A stretch of DNA of 64,000 nt from Plasticicumulans lactativorans (lineage in GTDB: Bacteria > Pseudomonadota > Gammaproteobacteria > Competibacterales > Competibacteraceae): positions 62,001 to 126,000 of the forward strand of contig NZ_SLWY01000012.1 of NCBI RefSeq assembly GCF_004341245.1, written 5' to 3'. Positions 13,044 to 21,062 of this stretch are shown piece after piece. Within the stretch, counting starts at the first letter, position 1. Every line of letters starts with the position of its first letter. The notes under the pieces are model-generated. The model saw only the letters and a program-made list of their open reading frames with translations, was not told the origin of the DNA and did no database searches. Made by a program: the position numbers and the translations under genes.

Positions 13044-13601
13044 TCAGTGCTCGGGCTGGTAGTAGAGCAGGACGCTGCCCGAGCGCAGCGGGCGGATCCG
13101 GCACAGCCGCAGGCTCAGGCGGTTGCGGATGTCGCTGAACAGCGGCCGCCCCCGGCCCAGGATCACCGGGTTGACGATGATGCGGAACTCGTCGATCAGC
13201 TCGGCGGCGATCAGGCTCGACGCCAGCCGCGAGCTGCCGAACATCGCCAGCGCGCCGCCCGGCTCGCGCTTCAGCCGCTCGACCTCGGCCACCGCGTCGC
13301 CCGTGCACAGCTGCGCGGCGTGCCAGTCGACCCGCTGCCGCGTGCGCGAGAACACGAACTTCGGCAGCCGGTTCATCCGCTCGGCGACCTCCGGGGCATC
13401 GTGCGCCGCCGCCGGCGTCGACCAGTACGCGGCCAGGCACGCGTAGGTCGCCCCCCCGAACAGCAGCCCGTCCACCGCGTCGAGCAGTTCGCACGCGTAG
13501 TCGTTGAGTTCGGCGTCCACGACGTGCCAGTCCAGCTTGCCGTCCGGACTGGCAAAGTAGCCGTCGAGGGTGACCATCGACTGCAGGATCAGTTTCCTCA
13601 C
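13044..13601 (-). CDS. Dihydrofolate-reductase-family (RibD C-terminal-like) protein
   Basis: A 185-residue protein with the fold of the RibD C-terminal/YyaP group: the N-terminal MRKLILQSMVTLDGYFASPDGKLD-type block, a central LLFGGATYACLAAYW segment, and the signature LIAAELIDEFRIIVNPVILGRGRPLF near the C-terminus. Members are NADPH-dependent reductases of pteridine- or riboflavin-like substrates, but most of this subgroup has no proven substrate. The gene lies between the crotonase upstream and ecotin downstream, all leftward; spacing to each is short (about 63 and 44 bp). Assignment to the family is firm, function is not. Confidence 0.85.
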   Translation of the reverse strand: MRKLILQSMVTLDGYFASPDGKLDWHVVDAELNDYACELLDAVDGLLFGGATYACLAAYWSTPAAAHDAPEVAERMNRLPKFVFSRTRQRVDWHAAQLCTGDAVAEVERLKREPGGALAMFGSSRLASSLIAAELIDEFRIIVNPVILGRGRPLFSDIRNRLSLRLCRIRPLRSGSVLLYYQPEH

Positions 13602-13664
13602 GCGCCCCCCGCGGCGGGTCCGGGCCCCAAACGATGGCGGAGGCCGGCCCGCCGTGCGGCGCCG

Positions 13665-14438
13665 TCACCCCCGGGCGAAGAACCGCGCCAGGCGTTCGCG
13701 CACCTCGGCGAAGTCACCGACGCTCGAATAGCCGTTGATGGATTCCAGGCGCAGGGCGTCGTCCAGCGGCCGGCCGATGATGTCCAGCACCGTCTCCTTG
13801 GCGGAGCGCAGCGCCTGCTGGCTGTTGCCGAGGATCATGTTGGCATAGCTTTGCGCCGTTGCCAGAACTTCCCCGGCGGGAACCACGCGGTTCACCAGCC
13901 CCAGGCGCAGCGCCTCGTCGGCCGCCACCGCGCGCCCGGTCAGCGTCAGCTCCAGCGCCACCGCGACGCCGGCGATCGCGACCAGCCGCACCAGCCCGCC
14001 GTCGCCCTGGTGCAGCCCCTGGCGCACCTCGAACACGCCGAAGCTCGCGCTGTCGGCGGCGATGCGGATGTCGCACGCCAGCGCCAGCTCGAAGCCGGCG
14101 CCGACCGCGTGGCCGTTGATCGCGGCGATGATCGGCTTGGTGATGCGGTGCTGGCCGCGGGTGATGCCGCCGCCGAGGCCGCGCGCGGCGTTGCGGCGGG
14201 GGTCGAGCAGCGTCGCGTGCTCCCACTTCGGGATGAAGCTCTTCAGGTCGGCACCGGCGCAGAAGGCGCGCCCGGCGCCGGTGAGGATGGCGACGTCGAG
14301 CGCCGGGTCGGCGGCGAAGTCGCGCCACACCTCCCAGAGCTCGTCGTTCAGCTCGTCGTCGAGCGCGTTCAGCGCCTCGGGACGGTTCAGCGTGATCAGG
14401 GCGATGCGGTCCTGCCTGTCGTAGACGAGCTTGCTCAT
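13665..14438 (-). CDS. Enoyl-CoA hydratase/isomerase (crotonase) family protein
   Basis: A 257-residue crotonase. Both oxyanion-hole segments are present: AFCAGADLKSF (about 65-75) and AAINGHAVGAGFELALACD (about 105-123). The following FEVRQGLHQGDGGLVRL segment sits where the catalytic Glu and substrate loop normally lie. These proteins act on the double bond alpha-beta to an acyl-CoA thioester in fatty-acid or aromatic degradation. No acyl-CoA ligase or dehydrogenase is adjacent, so the substrate is open. The gene starts 54 bp after the cupin gene, with a strong hairpin in between. Confidence 0.9.
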   Translation of the reverse strand: MSKLVYDRQDRIALITLNRPEALNALDDELNDELWEVWRDFAADPALDVAILTGAGRAFCAGADLKSFIPKWEHATLLDPRRNAARGLGGGITRGQHRITKPIIAAINGHAVGAGFELALACDIRIAADSASFGVFEVRQGLHQGDGGLVRLVAIAGVAVALELTLTGRAVAADEALRLGLVNRVVPAGEVLATAQSYANMILGNSQQALRSAKETVLDIIGRPLDDALRLESINGYSSVGDFAEVRERLARFFARG

Positions 14439-14458
14439 CGCGTGCCTCCGGGAAACCG

Positions 14459-14486
14459 CCGGGCGCGGCAGCCCGTCCGCGCCCGG
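14459..14486 (-). terminator. GC-rich hairpin after the cupin gene
   Basis: CCGGGCGCGG and CCGCGCCCGG form a perfect 10-bp stem around an 8-nt loop, starting 7 nt beyond the cupin stop codon. There is no T-run, so it would be a weak or factor-assisted terminator, or a processing hairpin separating the cupin and crotonase messages. Confidence 0.45.
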
Positions 14487-14492
14487 CGCGCG

Positions 14493-14975
14493 TCAGTAGG
14501 GCGTGCCGTCCTTGTGCACGAAGCGCCAGTGCCCGGCCTCGTCGAGCAGCGCCTGCAGGTCGTCGTCGGGGTAGGTGGCGACGTCGCCGGCGCTGCGGTC
14601 GCCGATCTCGAGGTAGACGACGTCCTCGGCGCTGCGGTTGACCAGGCAGTGGCCGTCGCCGGTGCCCGCCTTCGAGCCGGCGCACATGCCGGGGGCGAGC
14701 GGGGTCTCGCCGGCGTCGGTGATCCAGGTCGGGTGGCCGCTCAGCACATAGATGAACTCGTCCTGGCGCGAGTGCGCGTGGCGCAGCGCCGAGACCGCGC
14801 CCGGCGCGAGCCGCGTCAGGTTGACGCCGAAGTGGGTCAGTCCGAACAGGTCGCCAAGCGGGCGCTTGTCGCGGCCCTGCATGCGCGAGGCGAAGGGTTC
14901 GGGGTAGTTCGACGGCCTGCTGCGCAGCGGCGCTTCGGCGGCGACGATCGCGATCGGTCGGGTGGGTTCGGTCAT
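14493..14975 (-). CDS. Cupin-domain protein
   Basis: A 160-residue protein with a single conserved cupin barrel (about 50-140). Motif 1 reads RHAHSRQDEFIYVLSG, giving the His-His-Glu metal ligands; motif 2 includes GDGHCLVNRS with the fourth His. Start ATG 14975 is chosen because residues upstream in the same frame are antisense to the neighbouring oxidoreductase gene. Single-domain cupins of this type bind a divalent metal and act as isomerases, dioxygenases or sugar-binding proteins; I cannot say which. It lies downstream of, and in the same direction as, the Gfo/Idh/MocA oxidoreductase (185 bp away). Confidence 0.8.
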   Translation of the reverse strand: MTEPTRPIAIVAAEAPLRSRPSNYPEPFASRMQGRDKRPLGDLFGLTHFGVNLTRLAPGAVSALRHAHSRQDEFIYVLSGHPTWITDAGETPLAPGMCAGSKAGTGDGHCLVNRSAEDVVYLEIGDRSAGDVATYPDDDLQALLDEAGHWRFVHKDGTPY

Positions 14976-15160
14976 GCGGGCGACATCCACGGAACGGCTG
15001 GACGGAAGCGCCGGCAAGCGGCGCGCGGGTGGCACCACCAGCGGTGCCGCCTCCAGCTTAGCCCCGCGCCGCCGCGCCCCGTACGGTGGCCCTGCGCACA
15101 GCCGGCATGCGTTCGGCGCAGGGCTCGCCGGCATGCCGCGCGCATGCCGGGCGGGCAGCC

Positions 15161-16210
15161 TCAGCCGTCGACGGCCAGCGTGCGCCGCTCGGCGTTGCTC
15201 GCGAGCGCGAGTTCGATCAGGCGGATGGTGTCGCGGGCCTGCTCCGGGCGCACCGCCAGCGCCTCGCGCCCGGCGATCGCGGCGGCGACGTTGCGGTAGA
15301 ACTCCGGGTAGGCGCCGGCGAGCGTCTCCACCTGCCCGGCCACGTGCAGGCCGCCGATCTCGGTGTCGAGGCGGCCCCACTGCGCCGCGGGCTCCACGCC
15401 CCAGTCCGCTGCCGGCGGCACGAGCCCGCGCCGCAGCGCGTCCTCCTGCGGGTCGAGCCCGTACTTGACGAAGGAACCCGCGGTGCCGTGCAGGATGAAG
15501 CGCGGGCTCGGCCCGCGCACCAGCATCCCGGCCTTCAGCATCACCTTCAGCCCGTCGTAGTGCAGCAGCAGGTCGAAGCTGTCGTCCGCGCTGGCGTCGT
15601 CGCGCTGCGTGCGGATGTCGGCGCCGATCATCCGCGGCCTGCCGAACAGCACCTGCGCCTGGTCGATCAGGTGCGAGCCGAGGTCGTAGAGCATGCCGGT
15701 GCCCTCGCCCGCCTGCTCGCGCCACGAGCCCGGCCGCGGCCGCGCGCGGAAGCGGTCGAAATGCGACTCGTACTCCACCAGCCGGCCCAGCTGCCCGCCG
15801 GCGAGCAGCCGCTGCACGGTCAGGAAGTCACCGTCCCAGCGGCGGTTGTGGTAGACGCTGAGCACGCGGTTGCGCGCCTGCGCCAGGTCGATCAGCTGCT
15901 GCGCCTGCGTCGACGTGACGGTGAACGGCTTCTCGACCACCACGTGCTTGTCGGCGAGCAGCGCCTTCTGCGCCAGCTCGAAATGCGAGCCGTTCGGCGT
16001 GGTGATCACCACCAGCCCGATCGCCGCATCGCGCAGCAGTTCGTCGACCTCGCGCACCACGCCGAGCGCCGGGTAGAGCCGGCGGATCTCGTCGCCGCGC
16101 CGCTCGACCACCGTCCTCAGGCGCAGTGCGGGCACCGCGCCGATGACCGGCAGGTGGAACACCCGCGCGGACAGGCCGCTGCCGATCACGCCTACGTCGA
16201 TCTGCTCCAT
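15161..16210 (-). CDS. Gfo/Idh/MocA-family oxidoreductase
   Basis: A 349-residue NAD(P)-dependent oxidoreductase. The N-terminal Rossmann motif is IDVGVIGSGLSARVFH, followed by VVITTPNGSHFELAQKAL and the family signature HVVVEKPFT, whose Lys is catalytic. The C-terminal domain contains the LYDLGSHLIDQAQVLFG helix typical of the substrate-binding half. Typical substrates are sugars, inositols or their phosphates; none is implied here. ATG 16210 is preferred over an in-frame start 129 nt upstream because a GGGAG motif lies close before it and the Rossmann fold begins immediately. A -10-like TACAAT (complement of 16296-16301) lies about 85 nt upstream. Confidence 0.9.
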   Translation of the reverse strand: MEQIDVGVIGSGLSARVFHLPVIGAVPALRLRTVVERRGDEIRRLYPALGVVREVDELLRDAAIGLVVITTPNGSHFELAQKALLADKHVVVEKPFTVTSTQAQQLIDLAQARNRVLSVYHNRRWDGDFLTVQRLLAGGQLGRLVEYESHFDRFRARPRPGSWREQAGEGTGMLYDLGSHLIDQAQVLFGRPRMIGADIRTQRDDASADDSFDLLLHYDGLKVMLKAGMLVRGPSPRFILHGTAGSFVKYGLDPQEDALRRGLVPPAADWGVEPAAQWGRLDTEIGGLHVAGQVETLAGAYPEFYRNVAAAIAGREALAVRPEQARDTIRLIELALASNAERRTLAVDG

Positions 16211-16419
16211 CGTGGGGGCTCCCGTGTCGTGTGGCTGGCGTGCCGGGGTTCGACACGCCGTTTCATGGGCTGCGGCCGCGGGGCCGCCGGGGATGATTGT
16301 AGTGATGCCGCCGGCAGGCGCGGTGGCGGCGGCGCCCACGCGAAGGGGACGCGCGGGCCGGGTGGCTCATCCGGCTCCGCGCCCGTCCCCGCCTCCCGCC
16401 TTCACCGGTGGGCGCGGGG

Positions 16420-17385
16420 CTACGCGTTCATGCGCGCAAGCGCGACGGCCTGGTCGCGCAGCCGGGCGACGTCCCGGGAGGGCGCATCGCCGAACAGCCG
16501 CGAATAATCCCGGCTGAATTGCGACGCGCTGAGGTAGCCGACGGAGCGGCCCGCCAGGCTGGCCTCCTGGTTGGCGACCAGCATCAGCCGGCGGGCCTCC
16601 TGCAGGCGCAGGTTCTTCTGATACTGCACGGGGGTCATGGACGTCACCGCCTTGAAATGGTGGTGGAAGGTCGACGGGCTCATGTGCACCAGCGCCGCGA
16701 GTTCCTCGATGCTCAGCGCCCGGGCGTAATGCTCCTTGATCCACGCCACCGCCCTGGCGATGCGCCTCAGGGCGGAGTCCGCGAGGCCGATCTGGGCGAC
16801 GCGCCGGCCCAGCGGGCCGAGCAGCAGCCGGACCAGGATCTCGTCGATGATGATGGGCGCGAGCAGCCCGATGTCGTCACGCCGCTCCAGCAGCCGGATC
16901 AGGCGCACGGCGGCGTCGATGATCGCCTGGTCCGCCTCGCCGACCTGGATGGCGCCGTTGTCCCTGGTCTTCGGCACGCCGCCGGGAAACGCCTTCAGGG
17001 TCAGCGCCGCGATCCGCTGGGGGTCCAGGTCCAGCCTGAAGCACAGGTGCGGCCGGGATGTGCTGGCGTGGGTCACCTGCCCCACGACCGGCACGTCGAT
17101 GGCGTAGATGAGCATCCGCGATTCGTCGTACTCGTGAATCTCCTGGCCCAGCAGGACGGACTTGGTCCCCTGGGCCACGATGCCCAGGCACGGGGTGTGC
17201 CGGCCGTGGAACCACTCCCTGAACGGGCGATGGATGCGGGCCAGGTGCACCCCCGGCACCTCCAGCTCGAACAGCCCCTCATGCGGGACGTGTCCGGCAA
17301 TCAGTCGGGCCAGTTCGGCGACGCCCGGCAGCGCCGCGTCGCCGCGCCGGGGGCCATGGAGGTGCGATGGGAGCAGCGATGGCAT
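16420..17385 (-). CDS. AraC-family transcriptional regulator
   Basis: A 321-residue regulator. The N-terminal half (about 20-190) matches the AraC-N cupin-like domain found in many regulators of this size (LARIHRPFREWFHGRHTPCLGIVAQG), and the C-terminal half (about 215-315) holds two helix-turn-helices: ALSIEELAALVHMSPSTFHHHFKAVTSMTPVQYQKNLRL and the weaker VGYLSASQFSRDYSRLFG. ATG 17385 is chosen because AGGAA lies 8 nt upstream. The gene is divergent from the sensor kinase at 17639, with 253 bp between; whether it regulates itself or that operon is unknown. Confidence 0.9.
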   Translation of the reverse strand: MPSLLPSHLHGPRRGDAALPGVAELARLIAGHVPHEGLFELEVPGVHLARIHRPFREWFHGRHTPCLGIVAQGTKSVLLGQEIHEYDESRMLIYAIDVPVVGQVTHASTSRPHLCFRLDLDPQRIAALTLKAFPGGVPKTRDNGAIQVGEADQAIIDAAVRLIRLLERRDDIGLLAPIIIDEILVRLLLGPLGRRVAQIGLADSALRRIARAVAWIKEHYARALSIEELAALVHMSPSTFHHHFKAVTSMTPVQYQKNLRLQEARRLMLVANQEASLAGRSVGYLSASQFSRDYSRLFGDAPSRDVARLRDQAVALARMNA

Positions 17386-17638
17386 GGCGTGTTCCTGCGA
17401 ATCATGGGCGCGGTGATCCGGCAGGTGGCGGTCGCGGGTCCGTACCGCCTCCCGGTGTGCAAGCACGTCGACCCGCCGCTGCGGGCGGTGCCAAGCGCGA
17501 GCGCAATCTAGCAAGGGGCCGGAGAACACTCCGTAACGCTGCGCTACCGCACCTTGCGGAAATGTTTCAACGCCTTGCAGGCGGCGTTCCGGGCCGGCGG
17601 GCTTGGCGCGCCAGCCCGGCACACCCACAATCCGCGCC

Positions 17639-19117
17639 ATGAAACGATGGCTGCGTACGCGAGGTGCCTGGTGGCTGGCGTGGCTGGGGCTCACGCTGGC
17701 CGGCGCGGCCTGGCTGGCGCAGGGCGAGCTGCTGCGGCTGCGCGACGCATTCGACACCGAGGCGCGCATCGCCCACCGGCTGCTGAGCCAGCAGGTGGTG
17801 CAGCACGACGCGGTGCTGGTCACGCTGGCGCTGCTGGACAGCGGCGCCACGAACGCCCGGCCCGAGCAGCGCCTGTCCTCCGTCTACCCCTCGATCCTCG
17901 CCGTGCAGCGGCGCGAGCACGGCGCGGACTGGAGCGACGCCGCGCATGCCGCGGCCCTGGCGGCGGCCGAAACCCGCTCCCGCGCCAGCCACCACCCCGC
18001 GCTGGCCACGCTGGACCTGCCGGCCGGGCGCTATCAACTGGTCATCGGCGCCGAGCCCACCAGCTACGCGCTGGACATCGACCTCGCCGCCACCGTGCCC
18101 TGGCGCGACTGGCCGATGGACCCGGCGCAGAGCCCGGTGCGCGTGGCGCTGGAACACGGCGACCAGCGCTTCGTCATCCAGCCGGGGCGCGCGGCCGAAG
18201 GCCGCTGGCGCTTCGGCATGCGCAAGACCCTAGCCTCGGAGAGCCAGAACCTCGACCTGGTCGCCTCCCGCGGCATCACCGTCGCCGACCTGCCCTGGGG
18301 CCGCATCGCCGCCTGGGCGCTGGCCGTGGCCGCGCTGCTGGGGGGCGGCCGCGCGCTGCAGCGCCAGCGCACCGCGCGCCGGCGCGCCGAGGAGCTGCTG
18401 CGCCTGGGCCAGGTCGCGCGCCTCAATGCGCTGGGCGAGCTGGCCGCGGGCATGGCGCACGAGCTCAACCAGCCGCTGACCGCGGTGCTCGCCAACACCC
18501 AGGCCGCGAGGCGCCTGCTCGACGACGACGAACCCGACCTCGACACCGCGCGCAGCGCGATGGGGCAGGCGGTCACGCAGGCGCGCCGGGCCGCCGAGGT
18601 GGTGGGCCGGCTGCGTCGCGCCGTCGAGCGTCCCGGTGGCGGCGTGCAGCCGGTGGTGCTGCAGGAGGCCGTGCACGCCGCGCTGCACCTGCTCGAGCCC
18701 GAGTGCGCGAAGCGCGGCGTCGCGGTGCGCTTCGACGCGGCCGCGCAGGCACCGGTGCGCGTGCTGGCCGACCCGGTGGCGCTGGAGCAGATCGTCCACA
18801 ACCTGCTGATGAACGCGCTGCAGGCGCTGGAGGAGGTGCCGCCGCCGCAGCGGCGCATCGCCATCGACGCCAGCGCCGGCGCGGACACCGGCACGCTGCG
18901 CCTGAGCGACAGCGGCGTCGGCATCGCGCCCGAGCTGCTGCCGAAACTCTTCGAGCCCTTCTTCAGCACGCGCGCGGGTGGCCTCGGCCTGGGCCTGAGC
19001 CTGTGCGAGACGCTGGCCGGCGAGATGGGCGGCGCGCTGCGCGCCCGTCCCGGCCAGGCGCACGGCGCCTGCTTCGAACTGGAATTGCCGCTGGCCGGGA
19101 GGAATGCCACGCCATGA
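17639..19117 (+). CDS. Periplasmic-sensing histidine kinase of a two-component system
   Basis: A 492-residue membrane kinase. Met 17639 is used; an earlier in-frame start exists at 17603. TM1 spans about 10-30, a roughly 180-residue periplasmic domain without a motif I recognise follows, then TM2 at about 220-240. The kinase core has His274 in AAGMAHELNQPLTAVLAN, an N-box (IVHNLLMNALQAL), DSGVGI, and the glycine-rich GGLGLGLSLCETL. This FixL/DctB-like core lacks PAS and HAMP domains. Its last codon overlaps the regulator start (ATGA). Together with the response regulator and the secreted HbpS-like protein after it, this resembles a three-part system in which an extracytoplasmic protein feeds the sensor. 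Confidence 0.9.
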   Translation: MKRWLRTRGAWWLAWLGLTLAGAAWLAQGELLRLRDAFDTEARIAHRLLSQQVVQHDAVLVTLALLDSGATNARPEQRLSSVYPSILAVQRREHGADWSDAAHAAALAAAETRSRASHHPALATLDLPAGRYQLVIGAEPTSYALDIDLAATVPWRDWPMDPAQSPVRVALEHGDQRFVIQPGRAAEGRWRFGMRKTLASESQNLDLVASRGITVADLPWGRIAAWALAVAALLGGGRALQRQRTARRRAEELLRLGQVARLNALGELAAGMAHELNQPLTAVLANTQAARRLLDDDEPDLDTARSAMGQAVTQARRAAEVVGRLRRAVERPGGGVQPVVLQEAVHAALHLLEPECAKRGVAVRFDAAAQAPVRVLADPVALEQIVHNLLMNALQALEEVPPPQRRIAIDASAGADTGTLRLSDSGVGIAPELLPKLFEPFFSTRAGGLGLGLSLCETLAGEMGGALRARPGQAHGACFELELPLAGRNATP

Positions 19118-19740
19118 GCGAACCGCTGTCGCCGCTGGTGCACTTGGTCGACGACGACGAGGCGGTGCGCGCGAGCCTGGCGCTGCTGATCGGCACCGTC
19201 GGCCTGCGCGTGCAGACCTGGGCCGACCCGCAGGCCTTCCTGGACGGCTTCGACCGTCGCACCATCGGCGCCATCGTGCTCGACGTGCGCATGCCGGGCC
19301 TGAGCGGCCTGACGGTGCTCGACACGCTGGTCGCGCAGGGCGTGGACCAGCCGGTCATCATGCTCACCGGCCACGGCACCGTGGAGATGTGCCGGCGCGC
19401 CTTCAAGGCCGGCGCGGCGGAGTTCCTGGAAAAGCCGGTCGAGGACGAACAGCTGCTCGAAGCCCTGCAGCACGCGGTGCGCCAGCACGTGCGCTCGCGC
19501 GAGCGCACGCAGGCCGACCAGGCGGCGCGCGAGCGCCATGCGCAGCTCTCCGAGCGCGAGCGCGAGGTGCTCGGCTACATCGTCGGCGGCTTCACCAACA
19601 AGGAGATCGCACGGGCGCTGGCGCTGTCGCCGCGCACCGTCGAATCGCACCGGGCCAGCCTGTTCGCCAAGCTCGGCTGCGACTCGCTGGCACAGTTGAT
19701 CCGCCGCTACGCGGCGCTGGTGGACGAGGCCGCTCCGTAG
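19114..19740 (+). CDS. FixJ/NarL-type response regulator
   Basis: A 208-residue DNA-binding regulator. The receiver (about 8-125) has the DDDE acidic pocket, phosphoacceptor Asp57 in VLDVRMPGLSG and Lys in FLEKPVED. The LuxR-type helix-turn-helix lies at about 140-200 (LSEREREVLGYIVGGFTNKEIARALALSPRTVESHRASLFAKLG). GGGAGG sits about 12 nt before the ATG. The gene overlaps the kinase by 4 bp, so the two proteins are made together. The likely target is the HbpS-like gene 115 bp downstream, whose leader carries a palindrome. Confidence 0.93.
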   Translation: MSEPLSPLVHLVDDDEAVRASLALLIGTVGLRVQTWADPQAFLDGFDRRTIGAIVLDVRMPGLSGLTVLDTLVAQGVDQPVIMLTGHGTVEMCRRAFKAGAAEFLEKPVEDEQLLEALQHAVRQHVRSRERTQADQAARERHAQLSEREREVLGYIVGGFTNKEIARALALSPRTVESHRASLFAKLGCDSLAQLIRRYAALVDEAAP

Positions 19741-19762
19741 TTCTACGGAAGCGCGCGCGTAG
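19736..19762 (+). promoter_or_regulatory. Candidate response-regulator operator upstream of the HbpS-like gene
   Basis: CGTAG-TT-CTACG (19736-19747) is a perfect inverted repeat that starts inside the stop codon of the response-regulator gene, and a third CGTAG lies at 19758-19762. The two direct CGTAG copies are 22 bp apart, about two helical turns, which is a common arrangement for LuxR-type dimers. Its position about 100 bp before the HbpS-like gene fits activation of that gene. The link to this regulator is inference. Confidence 0.4.
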
Positions 19763-19854
19763 CCGTACGAATGGCCCGCACCGGCGGCCCTTTCCTACAG
19801 TGGGGACGCCGTCGGCCAGGGGCCGGCGCCACCGATCAACCACCGGAGAACCCC

Positions 19855-20361
19855 ATGCACCCGACCCTCCGTGCCGGCGGCCTCGCCGTCGTGCTCGCCG
19901 CTGCCGCCGTCACCGCCCAGGCCGAGAACGCGGCCGTGCGCACCGAGAAGAACATCTCGCTCGAACTCGCCAACCAGATCGCCGCGGGCGCCGTCGCGGC
20001 CTGCGCCGCCAACGGCTATGCGGTGGCGGCCACGGTGGTCGACCGCGCCGGCGTCGTGCGCGCGGTGCAGCGCGCCGACAACGCCGGCCCGCACACGCTG
20101 GCGTCGAGCGAGCGCAAGGCCTGGACCTCGGCCTCGGCCAAGGCCCCGACGCAGGCCATGATGGAAAGCGCGCAGAAGAACCCGGGCGCGGCCAACCTCG
20201 TGTACCTGCCGGGCTTCCTGCTGCTCGGCGGCGGCGTGCCGATCAAGGCCGGCAACGAGGTGATCGGCGCGGTCGGCGTCGGCGGCGCGCCGGGCGGCCA
20301 CCTCGACGACCAGTGCGCCAACGCCGCGATCGACAAGGCCAAGGGCCAGCTGGGCGGCTGA
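19855..20361 (+). CDS. Secreted GlcG/HbpS-family (DUF336) protein
   Basis: A 168-residue protein with a signal peptide (about 1-20, ending TAQA) and the heme-binding GlcG/HbpS fold: an N-terminal SLELANQIAAGAVAAC helix, VVDRAGVVRAVQRADNAGPHTL, then LLLGGGVPIKAGNEVIGAVGVGGAPGGHLD. In Streptomyces, HbpS is an extracellular heme- and redox-responsive protein that modulates the SenS-SenR two-component system; here a homologue directly follows a two-component pair, so an accessory sensing role is plausible. CCGGAG lies just before the ATG. Heme binding is not provable from sequence alone. Confidence 0.85.
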   Translation: MHPTLRAGGLAVVLAAAAVTAQAENAAVRTEKNISLELANQIAAGAVAACAANGYAVAATVVDRAGVVRAVQRADNAGPHTLASSERKAWTSASAKAPTQAMMESAQKNPGAANLVYLPGFLLLGGGVPIKAGNEVIGAVGVGGAPGGHLDDQCANAAIDKAKGQLGG

Positions 20362-20366
20362 GCGCG

Positions 20367-20534
20367 ATGACGCCGCGTACCGCCTGGGCGCTCGCGTGGC
20401 TGCCCGGCACCGCGGCGGTCGGCAGCGCCACCGCACGGGTGGCGCCGCAGGCGGCCGGGCTGCGGGCCCGCCAGGGCCTGCGCCTGGCGGCCCGGCGCGG
20501 CGACCTGCCGCAGCAACAGGCGGGCGCACGCTGA
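20367..20534 (+). CDS. Possible small protein after the HbpS-like gene
   Basis: A 55-codon frame begins 5 nt after the HbpS-like stop. It starts MTPRTAWALAWLPGTAAVG, which could be a short hydrophobic leader, and ends in a Gln/Arg-rich tail. There is no recognisable domain and composition is close to what any GC-rich frame would give. It may be a leftover of a longer gene or chance. Confidence 0.25.
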   Translation: MTPRTAWALAWLPGTAAVGSATARVAPQAAGLRARQGLRLAARRGDLPQQQAGAR

Positions 20535-20645
20535 GCCGCTGCACTCCACCGCCGCGAGGAGTGCGGCACATCACCGCACGACCCGCCCGTGCACCCGCCG
20601 CATCGCGAACCCCCTTCCAGCGCCGAGCCCCCCGCGAACAAATAT

Positions 20646-20702
20646 TCAACCAGATGGTTGACTACATCGCGTCACGCGCTTATGCTTAACCACATGGTTG
20701 AA
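20646..20702 (+). promoter_or_regulatory. Sigma-70 promoter with two ArsR-type operators, leaderless start
   Basis: TTGACT (20658-20663) and TATGCT (20681-20686) are separated by exactly 17 bp, a near-consensus promoter. Two related palindromes overlap it: TCAACCAGATGGTTGA (20646-20661, perfect 7-bp arms) covers the -35, and TTAACCACATGGTTGAA (20686-20702) covers the start. The ATG inside the second palindrome (20694) sits where transcription should begin, so the message is probably leaderless. Bound repressor would block both polymerase contact and initiation, giving tight autorepression of the ArsR-SRPBCC operon. Confidence 0.7.
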
Positions 20703-21062
20703 CATGAGATGCCGCAGATGGATGCCGTCTTCCACGCCCTCGGCGACGCGACGCGCCGGCGGATGCTGCGCGAACTCGCCGGTGGCGAACGCACGGTCGG
20801 CCAGCTGGCCGAACCCTTCGCGATGTCGCTCGCGGCCGCCTCCAAGCACATCAAGGTGCTGGAGAAGGCCGGGCTGATCCGGCGCGAAGTGCGCGGCCGC
20901 ACCCATGTCTGCCGCCTCGATCCCGGACCGCTCGCCAGCGCTCACGAGTGGCTGAGTTTCTACGAGCGCTTCTGGACCGCGCGCCTGGATACGCTGGAGC
21001 GGCTGCTCCGCGAGGAAGACGCCGGCCCTTCACCCGCCCCGCCAGCAGGAGACGCCCCATGA
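20694..21062 (+). CDS. ArsR/SmtB-family repressor of an SRPBCC operon
   Basis: A 122-residue winged-helix regulator: AVFHALGDATRRRMLRELAGG, then VGQLAEPFAMSLAAASKHIKVLEKAGLIRREVRGRTHVCRL as the recognition helix and wing. It lacks the Cys metal-binding motif of arsenic sensors and belongs to the type paired with SRPBCC proteins. The ATG at 20694 is chosen because the promoter -10 box ends at 20686, which makes the upstream in-frame ATG (20682) untranscribed. The stop overlaps the SRPBCC start by 4 bp. Confidence 0.87.
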   Translation: MVEHEMPQMDAVFHALGDATRRRMLRELAGGERTVGQLAEPFAMSLAAASKHIKVLEKAGLIRREVRGRTHVCRLDPGPLASAHEWLSFYERFWTARLDTLERLLREEDAGPSPAPPAGDAP

